NCBI GenBank assembly: GCA_030600525.1
Contig: JAUVLX010000171.1
Location: 1 to 7,525 of the forward strand
Direction of reading: 5' to 3'
Length of the DNA stretch: 7,525 bases
Source: Desulfobulbus sp.
GTDB lineage: Bacteria; Desulfobacterota; Desulfobulbia; Desulfobulbales; Desulfobulbaceae
The notes below the pieces were generated by a model. It was not told where the DNA came from. It worked only from the letters and a program-made list of their open reading frames with translations, and did no database searches. Positions within the stretch are counted from its first letter, which is position 1. Every line of letters starts with the position of its first letter. Positions 1-5,975 of the stretch are shown here, in pieces. A program made the position numbers and the translations under genes.

Positions 1-1
1 G

Positions 2-169
2 GATCAGGCCTGGTCAGTAGCAGGTCCAAACAAGCCACCGAGCCCGCCGGCTAAAGGTACCGTCCCGGATCCCTTGACTGATTTCATCAAGCAGGGGCAT
101 TGGGATCCCGCAGACGAGGCCCAGGCCGAAATGATCAAGGAATTCAAAGCCAAGTACAAGCTGAAGTGA
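2..169 (+). CDS. C-terminal 55 codons of an unrecognised protein (5' end outside window)
   Basis: An open frame runs from the window edge to a TGA at 167-169 and encodes 55 residues. It starts with a proline-rich linker (PNKPPSPPAKG), followed by a hydrophilic helical tail containing DPLTDFIKQGHWDP and ending in a lysine-rich stretch (KAKYKLK). The frame is supported by the intrinsic terminator 45 bases after the stop, which places a transcript end where this gene ends. The remaining piece has no catalytic motif and no membrane segment, so I do not assign a family. A proline-rich hinge before a charged tail fits an exported or multi-domain protein, but that is only an inference. Confidence 0.7.
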   Translation, partial: DQAWSVAGPNKPPSPPAKGTVPDPLTDFIKQGHWDPADEAQAEMIKEFKAKYKLK

Positions 170-213
170 GATTAAATAACCTCACGAAATCAAAATTAAA
201 ATGAAAGCAGAAA

Positions 214-252
214 ATACCAGGTTACCTCTTTGTGGTACCTGATATTTTTTTT
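214..252 (+). terminator. Rho-independent terminator after the first gene
   Basis: The left arm ATACCAGGTTACC (214-226) pairs with GGTACCTGATAT (234-245), with one mismatch and one bulged T. The loop is TCTTTGT (227-233), and a run of eight T follows at 245-252. The position, 45 bases after the stop codon at 169, fits the end of the upstream transcription unit. The stem also has flanking A-rich sequence on the left, so it could act weakly on the other strand. Confidence 0.85.
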
Positions 253-659
253 CATTTCTCAACTGATTTAGAAAAGTGAGAAGGTACCCGGTAGGTCAAG
301 AATAGAAACCAAGGAACCACCTCACCCTATCGACAGCGCTGCTCGAGGGGCACTACAGAATTTAAATCCTATGTAAGCCAGGGGCAGCTATTTGTTGTGA
401 CACATTCTTCGGCCCCGATTTTACCGGATTGGAAAATTAAGGCCTGTAAGGGAATAACCTGGCTGATATTGCGCTTAGATTTGGGCCATATTCGGATGCG
501 GAGATTGAACAAAACCGCAGGCATAGCAGGGATACGTTGAGGATTTTGTGATTGAATCGCATTCAAAGATGACCCGAAGATAAGCTGCAGGATCGGACAA
601 GTTATTTATTTACATGCCCTAAGATCTGTTGGTCTGTTCAAACCGTATCGATACAGTAA
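253..659. other. Gene-poor intergenic stretch, nothing supported
   Basis: About 400 bases hold no convincing gene. A 65-codon open frame on the minus strand (566-369) starts with ATG but has no good ribosome site and no recognisable domain. The plus strand is also open across part of the same interval, so strand and frame are ambiguous. No tRNA-like or rRNA-like structure and no tandem repeats were seen. At the right end lies a perfect 10-base palindrome, GTATCGATAC (645-654). A similar site, GTATAGATAC (673-682), follows 28 bases later. Confidence 0.5.
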
Positions 660-1063
660 CTACAGCCTTCATGTATAGATACGATTTCTTATGGATATAA
701 AAAGTTCGGTAAGAGGTTTGACAGTTGCTCTCCTACTAGTGTCGCGTCAACTGTGATATGCGATAAAAATCAAAATGCTTGTTGGTAATGATACCCACGA
801 TTATCGGATCAGCATACCTATGTCTATCGGCTTGGTGGAAAACCTTTTTTTACCCTCGGTGTGGCTTTTAACCTGCCAGGGATAATGATGGCAATGGTTG
901 GGTGGACGGTGGCTCAGATGGCAGCACACTGGGGGATGAAAGACTGGGCGAAAATGTATCTAATATTAGCTCTATACGTTTTTTAATATTGACTGGCACA
1001 TTGACCTCAATGTCCTTTTCAACTATTGGGGGATTAATTAGCGCAGGAAGAATTAAGGTATAA
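660..1063 (+). pseudogene. Possible decayed type IV prepilin-like (PilW-type) gene remnant
   Basis: One forward frame is open from 660 to a double stop TAA-TGA (786-791) and reopens in the same frame to about 880. It contains a cysteine-bearing segment (SC...VICDKNQNAC) before the stops and TYVYRLGGKPFFTLG after them. Sense then appears to move to another frame (open 872-1063), with DNDGNGWVDGG followed by LGENVSNISSIRFLIL and a stop at 1061-1063. DNDGNGWVD matches the D-x-D-x-[DN]-G-x-x-D calcium-loop pattern. A Tyr-Arg-Leu-x-Gly strand followed by an acidic loop and an Ala/Gly-Glu-Asn-[IV] segment resembles the C-terminal half of PilW-like minor pseudopilins. No start codon, prepilin peptidase site or N-terminal helix is present. 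The call rests on pattern memory and could be chance. Confidence 0.25.
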
Positions 1064-1114
1064 AATGTATCCTGAAAGTCGATCTGAAGAACAACACTGC
1101 CAACATTTTCTACT

Positions 1115-1118
1115 GAGG
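1115..1118 (+). promoter_or_regulatory. Shine-Dalgarno GAGG that fixes a TTG start
   Basis: GAGG lies 7 bases before TTG at 1126. An in-frame TGA at 1114-1116 overlaps this site, so the reading frame cannot extend further upstream. The next in-frame ATG (codon 58) would remove the signal peptide. Together these make TTG 1126 the only sensible start. Confidence 0.6.
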
Positions 1119-1125
1119 CTCTCTA

Positions 1126-2937
1126 TTGAAAGGGCATATTTTTTTTCTTCTGTTAACTTTTTTACTCGCATTGCTTCCTGTTGCCTCAAAAGCAGACTGG
1201 ATTAACCTGAGCGGGGCAGAGAACACCAGAAATATAGCTGAAATATATGTTGAGAAGGGTCATGTCAAAATCAAGCTGGAAGTCTTTGTGCAGGATATGT
1301 TCCTCTTTGGAGAATTGGTTCCTGACAACATTTTCCCGGAACCCATTCCTGGCAGGCCCGGACCTGATGAACGGATAATCCATTTTGCTGACTCAGTCTT
1401 GCAGGTCATTACCGACACGGGTGAAAAGCTGCCAGCAAAACTTGACCTCGTTGAACCCCGTATGCGGGTTGAGAGACCATCCCCCTTTGTCGGCTCAATT
1501 AACCCTTATACCCGGCAAAGGATACTCAGTCCTCCTGAAGACAAGCGCGTTCTCTATGTGGAATTAACCTATCCGTTTGAAGGTAAACCAGAATCCCTTA
1601 CCTTTATTCCTCCGATTGATAAAAAAAGCGGATTCCCCAAAGCTTCTATCGGTTTTCTTTGTTACCACCAAGGTGTTCCTGTCGTTGATTTCAGGCAATT
1701 AACAGACCAAAATAGCCTGCACCTTGACTGGGACGACCCTTGGTATTCCGTCTTTGAAAAGAAGGCGCTCAAACGGACCTTGCAATCGGGAATACGGACG
1801 TACCTCTACATTGAGCCTTACGAGGTCCGACACGAAATTCTGGTGCGGGTAAAGGACATGATGACATGGATGAATTTTAACCTGCAAGGTGAAGACTATA
1901 TTGAAATAGATGAATTCGATCCTGTTCGTGAAAAAGTGGCCCAATTTTTTATGGATCGTGAAAAAGTTCTGATCGACGGTAAGCAGCTCAAGGCTATTCT
2001 TGATAGAACCGCCTACGTCGAATCATCTATGTTGCGCAGCCGTTTCATTGAAATTCCTGAGAGAGTGCTGCTTAACACTGCCATGATTGGTATTGTGGTT
2101 ACGTATTTAACAGATGGAATTCCACAGGAGGTGGTTACCCAGTGGGATCTGTTCTCCGAGCGGGTACAGAAAGTTACAGCCAGCATGACAGATCCTGCCG
2201 GTCCGTTCCCTTATGACCTGACCCCTGACAATAACGTCCTCAAATGGACCAACTACCTGAAGACCCACACCATTCCAACGGTGGACAAAATCACGGTTGA
2301 CGAAACGCACCGGGGTATACCCGTTCCGCTTGGCAGCCTGGCTTGTGTTATCCTGCTCTTGCCTCTTGGCTTTACCGCCTATAAGCGCCATAAACATAAT
2401 CAATCAATCAAAATTCAATTCAGCCTGATCCTGGTTCTAGTTATCGGGATGGTAGCCCTCTTTCCATTCTGGAATTTTTCAATCGGCAGCAGTGCACGGG
2501 CAAGTCAGATAAGTGAGGAAGACAGCAAGAATATAACCCTCAGTCTACTCAAAAACGTCTACCGGGCTTTCGATTTCCGGGACGAGGAAGACGTGTATGA
2601 TAAGCTGGCGATCAGTGTGAGCGGTGATCTACTCAAAGATGTCTACCTACAGAGTAGACAATCTATGATCATTGAACAGGCCGGCGGTGCTCAGGCTAAG
2701 ATCACAGAAGTTACGGTCCTGGAAACAGAGGTTCAGAAGTCGAAAACACAGAAAGGCGCGGTTGCTGTCAGAACGAAGTGGACGGCAGTTGGCTCTGTCG
2801 GGCACTGGGGGCATCTCCACACGAGACAGAATGTCTATGATGCCATTTTGACACTGGCGGTTGCGGATGGATCATGGAAGATCGTCGGTATTGACCTGCT
2901 GGAGGAAAAAAGGATAGACCCCTTTGCCAAAAAGTAA
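1126..2937 (+). CDS. Exported, membrane-anchored protein of unknown function with NTF2-like C-terminal domain; first gene of ABC operon
   Basis: The function is not known. The 603-residue protein starts at TTG and has a Sec signal peptide (residues 1-23, cleavage after SKA). A large predicted beta-rich periplasmic region spans about 24-395 and contains the conserved-looking segment YIEPYEVRHEILVRVKD (228-244). Two membrane helices follow, at about 400-418 and 430-449, joined by a short basic cytoplasmic loop (KRHKHN). A second periplasmic domain spans about 455-603. It begins with a helical stretch (LLKNVYRAFDFRDEEDVYDKL), continues with strands and ends in DGSWKIVGIDLL, a layout I read as NTF2/SnoaL-like. 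This domain carries the histidine motif GHWGHLH (559-565). The ATPase gene follows closely and the permease and ZnuA-like genes come next, so I infer it is a subunit or partner of that transporter. From memory, similar proteins beside the same ABC pair occur in Planctomycetes; I have not checked this. Confidence 0.85.
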   Translation: MKGHIFFLLLTFLLALLPVASKADWINLSGAENTRNIAEIYVEKGHVKIKLEVFVQDMFLFGELVPDNIFPEPIPGRPGPDERIIHFADSVLQVITDTGEKLPAKLDLVEPRMRVERPSPFVGSINPYTRQRILSPPEDKRVLYVELTYPFEGKPESLTFIPPIDKKSGFPKASIGFLCYHQGVPVVDFRQLTDQNSLHLDWDDPWYSVFEKKALKRTLQSGIRTYLYIEPYEVRHEILVRVKDMMTWMNFNLQGEDYIEIDEFDPVREKVAQFFMDREKVLIDGKQLKAILDRTAYVESSMLRSRFIEIPERVLLNTAMIGIVVTYLTDGIPQEVVTQWDLFSERVQKVTASMTDPAGPFPYDLTPDNNVLKWTNYLKTHTIPTVDKITVDETHRGIPVPLGSLACVILLLPLGFTAYKRHKHNQSIKIQFSLILVLVIGMVALFPFWNFSIGSSARASQISEEDSKNITLSLLKNVYRAFDFRDEEDVYDKLAISVSGDLLKDVYLQSRQSMIIEQAGGAQAKITEVTVLETEVQKSKTQKGAVAVRTKWTAVGSVGHWGHLHTRQNVYDAILTLAVADGSWKIVGIDLLEEKRIDPFAKK

Positions 2938-3005
2938 GGGACAAGATTGCAGGCGAATTGCTTATTACTTCGGTTCCGAATTTAAAACTATACACCAAAA
3001 TCAAT

Positions 3006-3674
3006 ATGCTCCAACTCGACAGCATAGACTTTCGATACCCAACAGGTGACTTTCATCTGTCCATTCCTGATTTGTCTGTTAAGGCTGGAGGCAAAGTTGG
3101 AGTTATCGGGCCCAGCGGGTCAGGAAAAACCACTCTTTTAAACCTGGTTGCCGGCATCCTCACTCCTGGGAAAGGAAGTGTTACTGTTGACGAGATGAAG
3201 ATCAGCAGCCAGAGTGATACAACCAGACGTGATTTTCGAATTACTAACATCGGTTTAATCTTCCAGGATTTCGGCCTTCTGGATTACCTGGATATCCAAG
3301 ATAACATTCTCCATCCCTACCGGATAACGGATGCGCTTAAACTTACTGGTGATGTCCGAAACCGAGCTAAAATACTGGCTGAGCAGATGGGGATAGCAGA
3401 TAAACTGAACAGTCACCCTCCAGAACTGTCTCAAGGCGAACGACAGCGAGTTGCCATCTGTCGGGCTCTGCTGCCTGGACCCAAGCTTATTCTTGCTGAT
3501 GAAGCAACTGGCAATCTTGATCCGAAGAACAAGGTGCGCATCCTCGACCTCTTGTTTCGGAGTGTGGAGAAACACGATGCTACACTCCTTGCGGTTACCC
3601 ACGACCAGGAGCTATTGTCCTACTTTGATCGAGTTGTTGATTTCCAGGATTTTCTGCCAGGAGAAGCGGCATGA
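3006..3674 (+). CDS. ABC transporter ATP-binding protein, LolD/MacB/YbbA type
   Basis: This cytoplasmic ATPase would power the permease encoded next to it. All ABC motifs are present in the 222-residue form: Walker A GPSGSGKT (35-42), Q-loop Gln87 (FQDFGLLDYL), signature LSQGE (141-145), Walker B LILADE (161-166), D-loop GNLD (169-172) and H-loop His199. The short length and the Q-loop and signature context match the LolD/MacB/FtsE class, which partners FtsX-fold permeases, rather than ZnuC. I chose ATG 3006 because family members begin immediately before the first strand (MLQLDSIDFRYP). No clear ribosome site precedes it. An in-frame TTG at 2958 would add 16 residues and has only a weak AGG four bases upstream. 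The stop overlaps the permease start (ATGA at 3671-3674), indicating translational coupling. Confidence 0.93.
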   Translation: MLQLDSIDFRYPTGDFHLSIPDLSVKAGGKVGVIGPSGSGKTTLLNLVAGILTPGKGSVTVDEMKISSQSDTTRRDFRITNIGLIFQDFGLLDYLDIQDNILHPYRITDALKLTGDVRNRAKILAEQMGIADKLNSHPPELSQGERQRVAICRALLPGPKLILADEATGNLDPKNKVRILDLLFRSVEKHDATLLAVTHDQELLSYFDRVVDFQDFLPGEAA

Positions 3675-4849
3675 TGGATAGTATCTATCTCGCCTGGCGA
3701 TATTTGAACTATAACAAGGCAAGAACCGCCGTTCTCGTCACCTGTATCACCATCATTGCAGTTCTACCCATCGCGCTAGAGATTCTCCTTAACGAGAGCG
3801 AGAGACAACTTTCCCTTAGGGCTCAATCCAGTCCGCTGTTGATAGGGGCGAAAGGCAGTGCTCTTGATTTGGTCATGAACTCCCTTTATTTTAGTGATGA
3901 AGTTCCAGAAACAATCACAATGGATGCAGCTCAACAGGTAATGGCGACCGATCTTGCTGCACCGATCCCACTCTATATACGATTTACCGCACGCGATTTC
4001 CCCATCGTCGGCACCTCTCTTGATTATTTTGATTTTCGGCAGCTGAAGATTGCCCAGGGCGAACTGTTTGCCATGCTAGGCCAGTGCGTAATAGGGGCTG
4101 AAGTGTCACAGAAACTGAATTTAAAACCTGGTGACTATATTGTTTCTTCACCAGAAACGCTATTTAATATAGCGGGGGTCTACCCCCTTAAAATGAAAAT
4201 TTCCGGAGTGCTTGCACCCGCACACAGTGCCGATGACCTGGGTGTCTTTGTTGATATCACTACCGCCTGGGTCATCCATGGGCTTGGTCACGGCCACCAG
4301 GACGTAACCACGACAACGGACAGCTCGGTCATCCTCAAAAAGGAAGTGGGCAATGTAACCGCGAATGCCAAGCTGATGCAGTATACTGAAATAACAGAGG
4401 AGAACATAGATTCGTTCCACCTGCACGGCGACCCGGCAGATTTCCCCCTCACAGCGGTACTGGCAATCCCCTATGACGAGAAATCAGGCACGATCCTTCA
4501 GGGGCGATATTTGAAAAAAGAAATCCCTTATCAGGTCGTTCAACCAAAGGAAGTGATAGACACCTTGATGGCCAACATCTTCAAGATTCGAACAGTTCTC
4601 GATGCTGTCATTATGATTGTAGCGACAGCCACATTGTTGGCTTTGGTCCTTGTTTTTTCATTGTCACTACGCCTTCGAGAACGAGAGATTGATGTCATCT
4701 TCAAGCTCGGCTGCAGCAGAGCTACCATAGCCCGTCTCCTGAGTGCAGAGATAGCAATTATTGTATGCATGAGTGGATTGGTATGTGCAGGTCTTTTGGT
4801 ATTAATTAGCTATTATGACCAGATGCTGGTCAGGAATGTATTTATGTGA
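3671..4849 (+). CDS. ABC transporter permease, FtsX/MacB family, apparently with three TM helices
   Basis: This is the membrane partner of the ATPase. The 392-residue protein has a first TM helix at about 19-40, preceded by the typical AWRYLNYNKART lead. A large periplasmic domain follows (about 41-308), with the MacB-type core segment GAEVSQKLNLKPGD (142-155). Two more helices lie at about 309-332 and 357-380. Between them the cytoplasmic segment LREREIDVIFKLGCSR is the hallmark of FtsX-domain permeases (LREREIGVLRALGAS in relatives). The protein stops 12 residues after the last helix, where FtsX-fold proteins usually have one further TM helix. The periplasmic domain has histidine clusters HGLGHGH (203-209) and FHLHGD (249-254), suggesting metal contact. 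The start could be ATG 3671 or the adjacent ATG 3674; AGGAGA at 3659-3664 serves either. The MacB-type fold does not itself tell import from export. Confidence 0.9.
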   Translation: MMDSIYLAWRYLNYNKARTAVLVTCITIIAVLPIALEILLNESERQLSLRAQSSPLLIGAKGSALDLVMNSLYFSDEVPETITMDAAQQVMATDLAAPIPLYIRFTARDFPIVGTSLDYFDFRQLKIAQGELFAMLGQCVIGAEVSQKLNLKPGDYIVSSPETLFNIAGVYPLKMKISGVLAPAHSADDLGVFVDITTAWVIHGLGHGHQDVTTTTDSSVILKKEVGNVTANAKLMQYTEITEENIDSFHLHGDPADFPLTAVLAIPYDEKSGTILQGRYLKKEIPYQVVQPKEVIDTLMANIFKIRTVLDAVIMIVATATLLALVLVFSLSLRLREREIDVIFKLGCSRATIARLLSAEIAIIVCMSGLVCAGLLVLISYYDQMLVRNVFM

Positions 4850-4858
4850 TGCAGACTC

Positions 4859-4864
4859 AAGGAG
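4859..4864 (+). promoter_or_regulatory. Strong Shine-Dalgarno AAGGAG that sets the start of the metal-binding protein
   Basis: AAGGAG sits 7 bases before ATG 4872, the best ribosome site in the operon. It rules out the longer reading that starts at 4815 inside the permease gene, which would add 19 hydrophilic residues before the signal peptide. The ATPase start has no comparable site, so the binding protein is probably made in excess over the ATPase. Confidence 0.8.
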
Positions 4865-4871
4865 AAAAACA

Positions 4872-5774
4872 ATGTTTACCACTTCCGTCCGTTTTGCCGT
4901 GCTTTTTCTTATCCTCCTCTTTTCGCTGCCACTGCCAGCCACCGCAGAAAAGAAACTTACTGTCTATACGGTTAACTACCCGCTCCATTACTTTGCTGAG
5001 CGAATCGGCGGTAATCAGATCAACGTCGTCTTTCCCGCACCGGCTAGTCAGGACCCGGCGTTCTGGAAACCTGATGAGGCAATGGTAAGAGAATACCAGA
5101 AAGCAGACTTGATAATTCTCAATGGCGCAGGCTATGCCAAATGGACTCAAAAAGTCAGCCTGCCCATGCTGCGTATGGTTGATACATCTGCGGTCTTCAA
5201 GAACACCCTGATCAATGTTGACAATGACGTCACGCATAGCCACGGCCCAAGCGGTGATCATTCGCATGGGGGCACAGCTTTTACCACCTGGCTAGATTTC
5301 TCCCAGGCAGCGCTACAGGCAGAAGCGATCTACAAAGCCCTTTCTCGTAAACTCCCAGAAACTGAAGCTGTTTTTGCTCAAAATTTTGAGATGCTGAAAA
5401 AAGACTTACTCGAACTTGATAGAGCGATGGAAACAATGAGTGCTCATAAGCCGGGGCTACCTCTTTTCGCTTCACACCCAATCTATCAGTACATGGCCAG
5501 AAGATATAATCTTAACCTGAAGATGCTAACGTGGGAGCCGGATGAAGATCCCGGCGCAGCTCAATGGAATCATTTCCAAGGGCTGATTCAGGAACATAAA
5601 GCAATGTGGATGGTCTGGGAAGGAGAGCCCTTGCCAGAATCCTCTACCACCCTGATGAAGATGGGAATAAAGAGTACCGTGTTCAATCCATGTTTTGCGA
5701 GACCCGAAAAGGGTGACTTCCTGTCAGTTATGCAGCAGAATTTAAACAACATGGCGACTGTTTTTATAAAATAA
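4872..5774 (+). CDS. ZnuA-like periplasmic metal-binding protein (cluster A-I solute-binding family)
   Basis: This is a soluble periplasmic protein of 300 residues, predicted to bind zinc or a similar metal. A Sec signal peptide spans 1-25 (cleavage after PATA) and there is no lipobox cysteine. Family features are the first strand and helix NYPLHYFAERIGG (35-47), KADLIILNGAGYAKW (77-91) and a histidine-rich loop with HSHG and HSHGG (122-134). They continue with LFASHPIYQYMARRYNL (198-214, His202 as likely ligand) and VWEGEP (248-253, acidic ligand Glu250 or Glu252). The usual DPHxYEP motif with the first ligand histidine is DPAFWKP here (61-67), so that histidine is missing; His39 might replace it. 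The gene is 22 bases after the permease, and no ZnuB- or ZnuC-type gene is in the window. I infer that it delivers metal to, or senses metal for, the FtsX-type ABC complex. No Zur-like operator was recognised upstream of the operon. Confidence 0.88.
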   Translation: MFTTSVRFAVLFLILLFSLPLPATAEKKLTVYTVNYPLHYFAERIGGNQINVVFPAPASQDPAFWKPDEAMVREYQKADLIILNGAGYAKWTQKVSLPMLRMVDTSAVFKNTLINVDNDVTHSHGPSGDHSHGGTAFTTWLDFSQAALQAEAIYKALSRKLPETEAVFAQNFEMLKKDLLELDRAMETMSAHKPGLPLFASHPIYQYMARRYNLNLKMLTWEPDEDPGAAQWNHFQGLIQEHKAMWMVWEGEPLPESSTTLMKMGIKSTVFNPCFARPEKGDFLSVMQQNLNNMATVFIK

Positions 5775-5861
5775 TGCTCTTTCAAACTTTGTAACCGTTC
5801 ACCAGGGGCCATTGTTTAACGAAAAACACTCAGTTTCTAAACCACCAACGGTATTAACGTA

Positions 5862-5949
5862 ATCGTTTAGCCGTGCCACAGCTGTGACAGGGTGGATAAG
5901 CGCAGCGCATCCACCCTGTACTTCGTTACGCAGAGCGGTGTTAAACGAT
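5862..5949. repeat. 88-base nested palindromic element, REP/MITE-like
   Basis: The outer arms ATCGTTTA (5862-5869) and TAAACGAT (5942-5949) are perfect inverted repeats. Inside, nearly on the same centre, ACAGGGTGGAT (5887-5897) pairs perfectly with ATCCACCCTGT (5909-5919) across an 11-base GC-rich loop. A further perfect 10-base palindrome, CACAGCTGTG, lies at 5877-5886. The core GGTGGATAAGCGCAGCGCATCC resembles short palindromes that I remember as common between genes of many proteobacteria. Imperfect direct copies CGGTATTAACG (5849-5859) and CGGTGTTAAACG (5936-5947) lie near its left and right ends. It lies between two plus-strand genes and has no T-run, so it is not a classical terminator, though it could protect the 3' end of the operon mRNA. 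Confidence 0.6.
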
Positions 5950-5975
5950 GCATCAGTGACAAATAGCTGACAAAA

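Noticed and set aside
369..566. 65-codon minus-strand open frame in the gene-poor stretch
   Set aside because: It has no recognisable domain and no good ribosome site, and the opposite strand is also open over much of it. A transposase or MITE remnant was considered, but no terminal repeats were found.
721..754. Inverted repeat ACAGTTG...CAACTGT with TTGACA at 718-723 as a -35 box
   Set aside because: The arms are only 7 bases with a 20-base gap, and no acceptable -10 box lies 16-18 bases after TTGACA.
775..886. Short plus-strand frame starting with ATG and encoding about 36 residues
   Set aside because: It has no ribosome site and overlaps the more protein-like trace in another frame.
1001..1064. 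Promoter for the four-gene operon (TTGACC at 1001-1006; TATAAA at 1059-1064)
   Set aside because: The two hexamers are about 52 bases apart and neither has a partner at normal spacing, so no promoter can be called.
4815..4871. Longer N-terminus for the ZnuA-like protein starting inside the permease gene
   Set aside because: It would put a hydrophilic 19-residue tail before the signal peptide and ignores the strong AAGGAG site in front of ATG 4872.
5775..5861. Rho-independent terminator directly after the metal-binding protein gene
   Set aside because: No stem followed by a T-run is present; the only strong hairpin is the palindromic element downstream, which lacks a T-run.
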